Shown here one piece after another: positions 18,484 to 27,350 of a stretch of 64,000 nucleotides of DNA. The number at the start of each line of letters is the position of its first letter. The stretch's first letter is position 1. The translations under genes and the position numbers were made by a program. Under the pieces are notes generated by a model that worked only from the letters and a program-made list of their open reading frames with translations, was not told the DNA's origin and made no database searches. The stretch comes from Lutimonas saemankumensis (GTDB lineage Bacteria; Bacteroidota; Bacteroidia; Flavobacteriales; Flavobacteriaceae), in contig NZ_JAIUZR010000001.1 of NCBI RefSeq assembly GCF_020171465.1, positions 62,001 to 126,000 on the forward strand, written 5' to 3'.

Positions 18484-20198
18484 GTTATTTCCTTGTTTCT
18501 TGGTTGTATCCTGTGGGTTTTCACCTGATGATTGAATTTCCTCTTTAAAAATAAGGAAGGATCGTCATCAACTTTGCGCATCAAAACTTTCTGGGAGTTT
18601 TCACTTTTACCTGATTCAAAATCAGGCGGGACTTCATCCATCTCCTTCCCTGTCCTCATATCGGTTCCTACGGTTTCTTCTTTTCGCTCCTGTTTCATGT
18701 CTTCCTCTGTGGCTTCCTGTCCGCCGCCACCCAGATCTTCCATGTCTTTATTTTCAATATTTTCCGTATTGGGTTCATCCTTCACTTCCTCAGCCTCTTC
18801 CGGGTCCACTGGACTTTCACCCTCCAGCATTCGCTGAGATCTCTCCTTATTTTTACCGGCACTCTCCAGATCCGGATTTAACTGAACCGCCTGGTCAAAT
18901 GCTATGGCAGCTTCGGCATAATCACCATTTTCATAGTAAGCGAGACCCAGATTGTATGCTCCCATGGCGCTTGTATCTTTTTGAAAGGCTTCAATGGCTT
19001 TCTTATAATCTCCAGATTTATACCATGCTATTCCTTCTCTTAATGGATCCTGATATAATTCCGCGGCCTTAAGGAATTCTTCTTTATCATATTCCTGTTG
19101 TGCCTGATAATCTTTGGTCTTCCAAAGATCAGCAAAGGTTGATTCCTTAGAGCAGGAGCTTAAGCTAAATACCATGAGTAGTCCGTAAAGCACCCACCCC
19201 TTCCTAAACCATGCCAAAACAATGATGGCAAAAGGAACGGCCAGCCAGAGGCCCTCATCTTTCCAGTTATCTTCTTTTTCCTCCTGGTCCTCCTTGAATT
19301 CAAGATTTTGGCTAATGTTTTTTGCAAGAAATTGCATATCACTATTATCAAGGGTAAGCGGGCTAATGGTCACTTGTTCAAGCGAGCTGATTTTATTCAG
19401 GATCTCTTGATTCAGAGAAGAGAAAACTTCTTTTCCCTGCTTATCCTTAAAGGCCCTGTTTCCACTTCTGGCCGGCACTACAGCACCAACTTTTGTATTC
19501 ATAGGGAGTACAGTCAGGGAATTATTATTAGAATTCACAAACTTCTGTATGGTGATAAAGCTTTCTTCACTAAAATCATCAGAAATCAGGAGCACATGGC
19601 CCGGGGCACTGGACATTGAGGTGATGGAGTCTGCAAGTTCAAGACCCTTTTGCAAATCACTACCAGGAAAAGGCATGATGTCCGGAGAAAGTGTTTTAAT
19701 ATGACTATTGATGATTTTATAATCTCGGGTCAAGGGAACTATGGTATGTGCCGTACCCGCATATCCTATCAAGGCAATTCTTGCTCCTGGTTTTGAATCG
19801 AGAAAGTCTCTGATCTTGAATTTGGATCTTTCCAGCCTTGAAGGTTGAATATCTGTTGCCATCATGCTCTGAGACAAGTCGAGCAAAATAACCATAGGAG
19901 TTTCAAGGATCTTTTCCGGTTCCTGTATTTTTTGCCAGGTTGGCCCGGATACACCAATGACACCAAGTGAAAGGGTGATAAATAACGCGAGGTGCATCCA
20001 TTTTTTTATGTTTTCACTTCCTTTTTTGATCATAAAAGGACGTAAATGAGAGGCGATTACCTCTTGCCATTTGATCGTTTCCCGGAGTCCTGAAACAGCT
20101 ATTATAAAAGATAGGATCACAGGGATCAACAACCACAAAAGATGAGGCCTCAAAAAATGGAATTCTTCCCAGTTGATATGTAACAGCCCCTCGTTCAT
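18477..20198 (-). CDS. batB: Fused BatB (VWA) - BatC (TPR) protein
   Basis: A 573-residue fusion. The N-terminal half has two membrane spans (about 20-37 and 66-84) and a von Willebrand A domain with an intact MIDAS motif D107-L-S-Q-S111. A third span near 325-345 is followed by a segment with a lipobox-like LSSC (Cys349), then TPR repeats (about 390-460, YKSGDYKKAIEAFQ and YENGDYAEAAIAFDQA), and a Glu/Asp-rich tail. BatB and BatC are separate proteins in some Bacteroidota and fused in others. The embedded LSSC looks like the remains of the signal peptide of a once separate BatC lipoprotein. It overlaps BatA by one base and BatD by seven, so the operon is translationally tight. Confidence 0.9.
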   Translation of the reverse strand: MNEGLLHINWEEFHFLRPHLLWLLIPVILSFIIAVSGLRETIKWQEVIASHLRPFMIKKGSENIKKWMHLALFITLSLGVIGVSGPTWQKIQEPEKILETPMVILLDLSQSMMATDIQPSRLERSKFKIRDFLDSKPGARIALIGYAGTAHTIVPLTRDYKIINSHIKTLSPDIMPFPGSDLQKGLELADSITSMSSAPGHVLLISDDFSEESFITIQKFVNSNNNSLTVLPMNTKVGAVVPARSGNRAFKDKQGKEVFSSLNQEILNKISSLEQVTISPLTLDNSDMQFLAKNISQNLEFKEDQEEKEDNWKDEGLWLAVPFAIIVLAWFRKGWVLYGLLMVFSLSSCSKESTFADLWKTKDYQAQQEYDKEEFLKAAELYQDPLREGIAWYKSGDYKKAIEAFQKDTSAMGAYNLGLAYYENGDYAEAAIAFDQAVQLNPDLESAGKNKERSQRMLEGESPVDPEEAEEVKDEPNTENIENKDMEDLGGGGQEATEEDMKQERKEETVGTDMRTGKEMDEVPPDFESGKSENSQKVLMRKVDDDPSLFLKRKFNHQVKTHRIQPRNKEITW

Positions 20199-21190
20199 TA
20201 AGATGCTTTTTTATTTTTTATTAATTTTTGAAATCCTCTGATCAAGGATAAAATAATAGTCAGCCCTATCGCCGCAAGCAGGGGGTAGGGGTATAATAAT
20301 GTGGCTGGAACATAACTTTCTTCTTCATATTCTATGGGTTCGAGTTTGTCCAGTTCATCGTAAATCTCTGAGAGTGCTTCTGTATCGATAGCCCTGAAAT
20401 AACGAGCCCCAGTCATTTCTGCTATTTCGGTCAAGGTATTTTCATCAAGATCAGATGAGGCGCTTTCAGGATTTCCGATGCCTAATGTATAGATATGGAT
20501 GCTGTCTTTTCTTGCCAGATCGGCTGCATCAAGTGGCAAAATTTCCGTTCCGGAATCAACTCCGTCGGTCAACACCAGCATTACTTTTGTTTTAATCGTA
20601 TCCTGATCAAACATTTCAATGCCTTTTACGATGGCTTTTCCAATATTTGTCATTTGCCCGGCCATACCAACATCAGCTTCTTCCAGTAACTGATCTACAG
20701 TTGACAGATCTGAGGTGAAGGGCGCCTGGATGTAGGAACTCGATCCAAAAAATATAAGTCCCATCCGATCTCCTGTACGCTTCTCGAAAAACTCATGCAT
20801 AACGCTTTTAACAGCCTCCCAACGTGTCGTTCTTTTTCCATCGATCGTCCAGTCCGTATTGGCCATACTGAATGAAATGTCTGCTACGATGAGGAAATTT
20901 CTTGAGGTTTTGACCTTTAATTCAGGTTCACCAACCAATCTTGGCGACGCAAATGAAAATAGAAGCAGCAACCAGACGATAAAAAGTAAGACAGAAATCA
21001 ATACATTTTTCTTACTGATTAACGCCGATTTTCTCGGTTTTAATCCGGTAATACTTGCCGCCTTTTCTAAATTGGGAACCTGTAAAGAGGCACTTTTAAT
21101 TCTTAAAGGAGGTAATAGCCAGTAAACCAGCAAAGGAAGAGGTATAAGAAGTAAAACCCAGAGATTCGCTATTTCAAAGTTATCAGGCAT
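20198..21190 (-). CDS. batA: BatA, membrane VWA-domain protein
   Basis: A 330-residue protein with two N-terminal spans (about 9-27 and 62-80), a VWA domain with MIDAS D104-I-S-F-S108 and downstream TxG-type contacts (LTDGVDSGT), and a C-terminal span (about 298-318). This is the standard BatA layout: the VWA domain lies between membrane anchors and binds a partner through a metal ion. It overlaps the DUF4381 gene by 8 bp. Confidence 0.9.
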   Translation of the reverse strand: MPDNFEIANLWVLLLIPLPLLVYWLLPPLRIKSASLQVPNLEKAASITGLKPRKSALISKKNVLISVLLFIVWLLLLFSFASPRLVGEPELKVKTSRNFLIVADISFSMANTDWTIDGKRTTRWEAVKSVMHEFFEKRTGDRMGLIFFGSSSYIQAPFTSDLSTVDQLLEEADVGMAGQMTNIGKAIVKGIEMFDQDTIKTKVMLVLTDGVDSGTEILPLDAADLARKDSIHIYTLGIGNPESASSDLDENTLTEIAEMTGARYFRAIDTEALSEIYDELDKLEPIEYEEESYVPATLLYPYPLLAAIGLTIILSLIRGFQKLIKNKKAS

Positions 21191-21722
21191 GCGTTTTGAT
21201 CCATTTTATTGAAAGATTCCTCAATTCGTTCAGTTCACTTTTGTCCGGAGCATGATTTTCATAGATAGATCTTGAAATCATAGACTCGTATTGACTGAAA
21301 TGTGTATTTTTTGATTTTGATTCAAGGAAAATAAGCCAGGAATTTCCATGTAAGCTTGCCACAGCATTTCTTCCATATGCTTTAAGAGCCGCGTTTTTAA
21401 GAATTATCATTAATGCAGAAAGCTGAGACCCTGCATCATCCGAGTCTTGCGAATTGTTGAGTTCATTGACAGCTTTTATGGCGTCCCTTCTGTAAGCATT
21501 GGACCTGTATTTTTTCATCCATCTGTAAGATGCGTAAAGGATGCCCATAAGAAGAAGTGAACCAATCAAATACCAGCCTGGAGTGTTAAATGAATACCCT
21601 ATGGGATCAGGTTCCAATAAAGGTCCCAGATCTTCAATTGCACCAATTTTCTCAGATTCCTGAATCACAATTTCGGAATCAACCTTGGGGAGGGCATTGA
21701 AAAATTTGATTATCCAGATCAT
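21183..21722 (-). CDS. DUF4381-type membrane protein of the MoxR/Bat operon
   Basis: A 179-residue protein with one clear membrane span (about 48-64, GWYLIGSLLLMGILYAS) followed by a basic cytosolic helical domain (LNNSQDSDDAGSQLSALMIILKNAAL). Size, topology and its place between the DUF58 and BatA genes match the DUF4381 family, always found in such operons and without known activity. The first residues (to 22) are weakly hydrophobic and may be a cleaved or re-entrant segment. It overlaps both neighbours (4 and 8 bp). Confidence 0.8.
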   Translation of the reverse strand: MIWIIKFFNALPKVDSEIVIQESEKIGAIEDLGPLLEPDPIGYSFNTPGWYLIGSLLLMGILYASYRWMKKYRSNAYRRDAIKAVNELNNSQDSDDAGSQLSALMIILKNAALKAYGRNAVASLHGNSWLIFLESKSKNTHFSQYESMISRSIYENHAPDKSELNELRNLSIKWIKTHA

Positions 21723-22648
21723 TTTCCTTTTAGTATTTCTTTGATTTGAACATCTGTTTCCTTAATCGTATCAACCGATAGAACCGGTATTCGATGCTTT
21801 TTCATCTTCGCCTTGAATTGCTCAAATTCATTATCAAATACATTTTTAAATTCCTTTCGAAGTGCAGCCTTCTGACCATCAATTAGAAGCTGTTCCTCCT
21901 GGTTCCCAGCAACTAATTTCGCATCAGGTATAAACTGTTCCATCGGATCGTAAACTTTCGCTAAAATAACATCATTATGACGTGATATCCTGGTGATAAA
22001 TTTTACTACTTCCGGTCTGTACCTGAAAAAATCAGAAATGATAATGACTAAAAAGTCGTGTGTCACAATATTCTTGACCTTAGCCATGGTTTCTGTCAAA
22101 GCCTTTTCAAACTCAACGGGCTTTGTATTGATTAATTCCCTGTTTCTCGTGACTATTTTTTCAAGGAAACGGAGAATGTTTTTTCTATCTCTTTTAGGGT
22201 AGATGATATCAATACCATTATCGGCAAATACGATACCACCAACTCGATCACCTTCTTTAAGAACCTTAAAAGCCGTTAGTGCTGCGAGTTCAGCTGCTAC
22301 AACTGATTTAGTCTTATTACGTGAGCCAAAAAACATGGATTTGGACTGATCAACCACTATCAGTGCCGGCTTTTCCTTTTCTTCGCTATACACTCTGGAA
22401 TGCGTCTTTTGTGTTCTGGCCGTAACCTTCCAGTCAATACTTCTGATATCATCTCCCGGAACGTAATTTCTAACTTCCTCAAAATCCAGTCCACGACCCC
22501 TCAGTTTAGAGGCATGTTTTCCACCCAAAATGCTCCTGACTTTCTGTTTACTGGCCAAAAAACTGAAACCCCTTGAAAAGTGTTCCATTTTTAAAAGATC
22601 ATTCAGGGATACAAAGATGTTTTTTGGATATTTACCGGATTCAGTCAT
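21719..22648 (-). CDS. DUF58 domain protein (VWA-like)
   Basis: A 309-residue soluble protein. It holds the DUF58 signature GRGLDFEEVRNYVPGDDIR followed by IDWKVTAR, then a VWA-like fold with DQSKS in place of a strict MIDAS DxSxS. DUF58 proteins lie next to MoxR ATPases across bacteria and are thought to be their substrates or adaptors. It starts 5 bp after the MoxR gene and overlaps the DUF4381 gene by 4 bp. Confidence 0.92.
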   Translation of the reverse strand: MTESGKYPKNIFVSLNDLLKMEHFSRGFSFLASKQKVRSILGGKHASKLRGRGLDFEEVRNYVPGDDIRSIDWKVTARTQKTHSRVYSEEKEKPALIVVDQSKSMFFGSRNKTKSVVAAELAALTAFKVLKEGDRVGGIVFADNGIDIIYPKRDRKNILRFLEKIVTRNRELINTKPVEFEKALTETMAKVKNIVTHDFLVIIISDFFRYRPEVVKFITRISRHNDVILAKVYDPMEQFIPDAKLVAGNQEEQLLIDGQKAALRKEFKNVFDNEFEQFKAKMKKHRIPVLSVDTIKETDVQIKEILKGK

Positions 22649-22653
22649 GGCGA

Positions 22654-23628
22654 TCAGGCTATTACCGCAACTTGCTTTAAAATTTCGTCGATAACCTGGT
22701 CCGGGGTGATCCCGTCTGCATTTGCCTCATAACTTAGGATAAGCCTATGACGTAAACAGTCATGCACCACGGCTCTTATATTGTCAGGATCTACAAAGTT
22801 TTTACCATTCATCCAGGCATGGGTCCTACTCGAGCGGTCCATGGCAATACTTCCTCTTGGGCTCGCCCCAAAATCGATCCAGCTAGCCAGTTCTTCACTG
22901 TATTTACTTGGATATCTTGTGGCAGATACAAGATCAACAATGTATTTCTCCATATTTTCCGAAATAGCAACCTGATCAATTTCCTTTCTCGCTTCAAATA
23001 CTACTTCCGGAGACAGTTTTTTCGCTTCTTTGACCTTGGCGAATTGCTCCTCCCTGTTTAACCTTAAAATCTCAAGTTCAGAGTCATCATCTGGATAATC
23101 GATCATGACATGCATCAGGAACCGATCCATTTGTGCTTCCGGAAGAGGATAGGTACCTTCCTGTTCTACAGGATTCTGGGTGGCCAATACCATAAAAAGA
23201 GGATCCATTTTATAGGTTTTTCCGGCTACCGAAACTTGGCGTTCCTCCATGGCTTCCAAAAGTGCCGACTGTACCTTTGCCGGAGATCTGTTTATCTCAT
23301 CCGCCAGAATCAGATTGCTAAATATTGGGCCTTTTTGAAAAATGAACTTTTCTTTTGACTCAGGCTGATAAATTTCGGTTCCTGTTATATCCGAAGGAAG
23401 AAGGTCCGGGGTAAACTGAATTCTGCTCAAGCCGCAATCAAGTTCATTTGCCAAAGATTTAATAGCCCTGGTTTTTGCCAGTCCCGGCAATCCTTCCAAA
23501 AGCATATTACCATTGGAAAGTAAAACCAAAATAAGCCTTTCAATCAATTTTTGCTGGCCAATAATGGATTTTGACATATTCTTTTTGAGTAGTAATACCG
23601 ATTCAAGTGCTGTCATAAGTGGGATCAA
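22654..23628 (-). CDS. MoxR-family AAA+ ATPase
   Basis: A 324-residue AAA+ protein with Walker A GLPGLAKT (46-53), Walker B LILADEINRSP, sensor 1 in LATQNPVEQEGTYPLPEAQ, and the arginine-bearing lid segment DFGASPRGSIA. It is the first gene of the operon moxR-DUF58-DUF4381-batA-batB/C-batD. The family acts as ATP-driven chaperones that mature or insert cofactors in partner proteins, with VWA proteins as adaptors; the client here is unknown. No strong promoter match was found in the 142 bp upstream; TATCTTTA is one base off the -7 consensus. Confidence 0.93.
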   Translation of the reverse strand: MIPLMTALESVLLLKKNMSKSIIGQQKLIERLILVLLSNGNMLLEGLPGLAKTRAIKSLANELDCGLSRIQFTPDLLPSDITGTEIYQPESKEKFIFQKGPIFSNLILADEINRSPAKVQSALLEAMEERQVSVAGKTYKMDPLFMVLATQNPVEQEGTYPLPEAQMDRFLMHVMIDYPDDDSELEILRLNREEQFAKVKEAKKLSPEVVFEARKEIDQVAISENMEKYIVDLVSATRYPSKYSEELASWIDFGASPRGSIAMDRSSRTHAWMNGKNFVDPDNIRAVVHDCLRHRLILSYEANADGITPDQVIDEILKQVAVIA

Positions 23629-23770
23629 TTAATTTTCTGTTAAAGATAATTATTCTCTGAGTTGTTTCATAAGATAAATATTTCATTAGGACAGCAGTAA
23701 TTATAAAATTCACATTATTCATAAATCTTTCTTTTAAATGTTTTAAGTTTACTCGTTAAAGGGTTTTACC

Positions 23771-24937
23771 ATGAAAATCATAATAATCATTCTTAGTTTC
23801 GTTTTTGGATTCATTGTTTTTATCTCTTGTGAAAAAAAGGAAACTTTGAGCGAATTCCCTACTGCTAATGGTGGCGATGATCAGATTATAAATGGAGAGT
23901 CAGATTCACAGGTAGGTTTCTATCTGGGTGCCGATCTATCCTATGTTAATGAAATGATTGATTGCGGGGCTGTCTTCAGAAATTCAAATAATGAAATAAA
24001 GAATCCGTATTCGATTTTTAAAAATGCAGGAGCCAATTTAATCCGGGTACGTCTATGGCATAACCCGGAGTGGACGGCATATTCTAATTTTGAAGATGTT
24101 ACACTTACCATTAAAAGAGCGAGGGAGGAAAATATGAAAGTTTTGCTGGACTTTCATTATTCAGATACCTGGGCGGACCCACATAAACAGCAAATTCCCG
24201 AAGCCTGGAAAGAACATATCAACGACCGTGAGGTTTTGGGAAATTTACTTTATGATTATACATATTCCACATTAACCCGTTTGGCAGAGGTTGGATTACT
24301 GCCGGAAATGGTTCAGGTAGGAAATGAGATCAATCCGATGATCCTTCAGGACGGCGAATTGAAATGGCCTATAGATTGGGAAAGAAATTCCTATTTAATC
24401 AATAAGGGCATTGAAGCAGTAAGAACTGTTTCTAAGGAGCAGGATACTGAGCTTGAAGTTATGCTCCATATCGCACAGCCGGAAAACGGTATCTGGTGGT
24501 TTAAAGAAGCGACAGAGAGCGGAATATCTGATTTTGACTGGATTGGCCTGTCCTATTATCCCAAATGGTCGGAATATGATTTGAATGATGTTGAGAACGC
24601 TTTCAGGACTTTGATCCAAACCTATAAAAAAAGGCTTATGGTAGTTGAAACTGCCTATCCTTTTACCATGGAGAATGCCGATACTGCGAACAATATTTTG
24701 GGTAATGACGCACTTGTTCCTGGGTATCCTGCAACAGAACAGGGCCAGTTGGATTATTTGATTCGTTTGAAGAAAAGTGTAAAAGATGCCGGAGGTGAAG
24801 GACTCATATATTGGGAGCCCGCTTGGGTATCTACTGACTGCGAGACGCTTTGGGGAACAGGTTCTCACTGGGATAATACCACTCTATTTGATCATGATAA
24901 CAGGGTTACCAAAGGAATTCAATTTTATATGGATTAA
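23771..24937 (+). CDS. GH53 arabinogalactan endo-beta-1,4-galactanase, lipoprotein
   Basis: A 388-residue glycoside hydrolase. The N-terminus has a signal sequence with lipobox FISC (Cys20), so it is anchored in the envelope. The catalytic barrel carries the family GH53 landmarks: GADLSYVNEM, NLIRVRLWHNP, the acid/base Glu186 in VQVGNEINP and the nucleophile Glu293 in VVETAYPF, with WEPAW near the end. It would cut beta-1,4-galactan side chains of pectin-like polysaccharide. No SusC/SusD pair or other glycosidase is next to it, so it is not in a typical polysaccharide utilization locus. Confidence 0.92.
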   Translation: MKIIIIILSFVFGFIVFISCEKKETLSEFPTANGGDDQIINGESDSQVGFYLGADLSYVNEMIDCGAVFRNSNNEIKNPYSIFKNAGANLIRVRLWHNPEWTAYSNFEDVTLTIKRAREENMKVLLDFHYSDTWADPHKQQIPEAWKEHINDREVLGNLLYDYTYSTLTRLAEVGLLPEMVQVGNEINPMILQDGELKWPIDWERNSYLINKGIEAVRTVSKEQDTELEVMLHIAQPENGIWWFKEATESGISDFDWIGLSYYPKWSEYDLNDVENAFRTLIQTYKKRLMVVETAYPFTMENADTANNILGNDALVPGYPATEQGQLDYLIRLKKSVKDAGGEGLIYWEPAWVSTDCETLWGTGSHWDNTTLFDHDNRVTKGIQFYMD

Positions 24938-25006
24938 GCAAAAGAAAGTTAAGAATGCCTTATCTTAGCTATTGAAATATATGACAAACCTTAACCACCA
25001 TTTACC

Positions 25007-25588
25007 ATGAAATCATTCAAATCATGCATTCTTGCTACGGCTTTATTTTTTTTAACATCAGTTGACCTTCTCTCCCAGGAAAAAAGGCCATCTCGTGAAA
25101 AATGGGACCAGGTTAGTATGCAGGGAACTGTAACTGAAATCAATGCAGAAACCAGAGAAATCACTTTAATGGGTAACGATGGCGGATTAGTTACAATGAC
25201 CGCTGGGGAAGAAGTAGAACGATTTGATGAAATTGCTGTTGACGATGTTATAAAATTTGAATATTACACCTATTTAAAGGCGGAATTCAGGGATCCGACT
25301 CCCGAAGAAATAGCAGAGCCGGTTCAGATGATTGCCGAAGCAGGTAAGGCTCCTGAAGGAGTTGATCCGGCAGCTGCAGTCGGAGCCTTGGTAAAGGCCG
25401 TAGTGACAATTGAAGCATTGAACAGGCCTTTTATGGTAGCAACAGTAAGTGGCCCCAATGGGAATTACGTAAGTATTCCAATGGAAGATGAGGAGTTGAT
25501 GAAAGAACTTCGTATTGGTGAAGTGTTAATTCTCACCTATGCTGAGGCAATGGCCATTGGATTGGAAAAGGTTGAATTAGCCAAATAA
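25007..25588 (+). CDS. Secreted protein of unknown function
   Basis: A 193-residue protein with a signal peptide (cleaved around LLSQ, residue 24). The mature part has a short beta-rich start (VSMQGTVTEINAETREITL) resembling the small OB-like beta-barrels of DUF5666-type proteins, then an Ala/Pro/Glu-rich middle and a second beta-rich segment. I do not recognise the family with certainty. It lies 10 bp upstream of the creatininase gene and probably shares its transcript. Confidence 0.65.
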   Translation: MKSFKSCILATALFFLTSVDLLSQEKRPSREKWDQVSMQGTVTEINAETREITLMGNDGGLVTMTAGEEVERFDEIAVDDVIKFEYYTYLKAEFRDPTPEEIAEPVQMIAEAGKAPEGVDPAAAVGALVKAVVTIEALNRPFMVATVSGPNGNYVSIPMEDEELMKELRIGEVLILTYAEAMAIGLEKVELAK

Positions 25589-25598
25589 ATAATTTGTT

Positions 25599-26363
25599 AT
25601 GAGACCCTATATCCTTGCCGAAACCAACTGGAAACATCTTAAAAATGAAAAAATAGAACTGGCCGTCTTGCCATGGGGAGCAACCGAAGCTCATAATTAT
25701 CATTTACCGTATGGCACAGATAACATAGAATCAGAATATCTTGCCGCTGAATCTGCAAGACTGGCCTGGGAAAATGGCGCCAAATTAATTGTCCTGCCTA
25801 CCATCCCGTTTGGAGTGAATACAGGTCAAAGTGATATTTATCTCGATATTAATTTAAACCCTTCAACTCAACTATCCATTCTAAGAGATATTATAACAGT
25901 TTTAAACCGGCAAGGCATTTATAAATTATTGATCTTTAACAGTCATGGCGGGAATGATTTTAAAACCATGCTCCGGGAATTAGGTTTGGAGTTTCCAAAA
26001 ATGTTTTTGTGCAGTTCCAATTGGTTTCAGGCCTTGGATAGATTAAAATACTTCGAGCTGGATGGAGATCATGCCGAAGAGATGGAAACCAGTCTGATCA
26101 TGTATTTTAAGCCTGAACTTGTCCTGCCAAAAGAGGAATGGGGTGAAGGGAAAGAAAAAAAGCACAAGATTACAGCCTTCTCAGAACAATGGCTCTGGAC
26201 AGAGCGAAAATGGTCAGAAGTAAGTGAAGATACTGGTATAGGAAACCCAAAATTCGCTTCCAAAGAAAAAGGAGAACGTTTTTTTAAGGACGTTACAAAG
26301 AAAATTGGAAAAACCCTTGAGGAATTGTGCAAACTGGATCTTAAGGACAGCTATGAGAGTTGA
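25599..26363 (+). CDS. Creatininase-family amidohydrolase
   Basis: A 254-residue enzyme of the creatininase/MftE/ArfB superfamily. Metal ligands typical of the family are present: Glu30 and His32 in PWGATEAH, His35 and Asp41 in YHLPYGTDN, then NSHGGND and, later, DHAEEMETS with the distal Glu. The family hydrolyses cyclic amides or formamides (creatinine, the formamide of deazaflavin synthesis) or trims mycofactocin peptides. No mycofactocin gene is near, so the substrate is open. It follows a small secreted protein gene and has no signal peptide. Confidence 0.88.
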   Translation: MRPYILAETNWKHLKNEKIELAVLPWGATEAHNYHLPYGTDNIESEYLAAESARLAWENGAKLIVLPTIPFGVNTGQSDIYLDINLNPSTQLSILRDIITVLNRQGIYKLLIFNSHGGNDFKTMLRELGLEFPKMFLCSSNWFQALDRLKYFELDGDHAEEMETSLIMYFKPELVLPKEEWGEGKEKKHKITAFSEQWLWTERKWSEVSEDTGIGNPKFASKEKGERFFKDVTKKIGKTLEELCKLDLKDSYES

Positions 26364-26454
26364 TCCAGATCGATTTCATGGTTTTAATTCCAGATATCTA
26401 TGACATGAAAGCCAGTGATAAAATTTTAGGAAAAATCTGATATTCATTTCTGTT

Positions 26455-27177
26455 TTAGTCCGTGAATCCTATATCCTGAAAGTAGTCAGCCACCTCCAAA
26501 ATAGAAGAAAAAACGGCTGCCAGGATCAGCTGTGTCTGGGGTTCTGTTTTTTCAGAGATCCATATAAATTTTTTATAGCTGAATGAGCCGCCGGAATAGT
26601 ATTGCATGGCCCCGATAGGGTATTCATCAATAAAAGCTTCTATTCCCTTTGGTGCCGTATTTTCTGATTTGTTAGTTGGATCGCCTACGACATTTTTAAA
26701 CAGAATTTCTTCTTCGCCATTTGTCAGGAAGATATCTTTTAGCGATAGGTCGGTGGCATCTTCTGGCTTATTGATAAGCAATACCCAAAGGTCTTCCTCA
26801 TCCAGACTCGTAGTGATATAAATACTGATGTCATTCAGTCCTTGAGTTTCCTGAGCACTATTTGATCCTTTTTGATTTCCTGAAGCATCTATTTTGGCTA
26901 AATCCCCTTTGTTATTCTTAAGTTCGAAAGAAAAAAGAAGTTCATTGACATCATTTCCTTCTTTCTTACCCGCCCCCTTTCTGTTATCCGAACTGTAGAC
27001 CCCAAATTTTAATTTAGCCGGTTTCGACTCCGTGATCATACCAATTTTTATCAGTTGTCTGACACTGGCTTTCTCTAGCACGGGATCAATCGGAATTTGA
27101 TCCTTTTGAGCATGCATCAGAAACGGTGAGATTATGGCTATAATCGTAAATAAGGCTATGGAATATTTTTTTAGCAT
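26455..27177 (-). CDS. Secreted hypothetical protein
   Basis: A 240-residue protein with a signal peptide (ending MHAQ, residue 24). The rest is mixed alpha/beta with no motif I recognise; there is a basic Gly/Lys stretch (RKGAGKKEG) and an acidic middle. It stands alone, convergent with the creatininase gene and divergent from sdaA. No function is offered. Confidence 0.6.
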   Translation of the reverse strand: MLKKYSIALFTIIAIISPFLMHAQKDQIPIDPVLEKASVRQLIKIGMITESKPAKLKFGVYSSDNRKGAGKKEGNDVNELLFSFELKNNKGDLAKIDASGNQKGSNSAQETQGLNDISIYITTSLDEEDLWVLLINKPEDATDLSLKDIFLTNGEEEILFKNVVGDPTNKSENTAPKGIEAFIDEYPIGAMQYYSGGSFSYKKFIWISEKTEPQTQLILAAVFSSILEVADYFQDIGFTD

Positions 27178-27350
27178 TTTTATTCTGTATTAGCTGAATG
27201 AAGGCATTCACGAAAATAAAGGTTTGTTTCCAAATTAAAAAATGAACCTAATAAGACTTTCAGCAGAATAATGATTTAAAAATTTATGTGTAATTTTAGT
27301 CGAATCAAGCGGTTTTCAGCGTTTGCAATAATTGTTTTAAGATCAGTATT

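Noticed and set aside
24395-24868. 157-codon antisense open frame over the GH53 gene
   Set aside because: The plus strand has both catalytic Glu motifs; the antisense frame has no signal, motif or start context.
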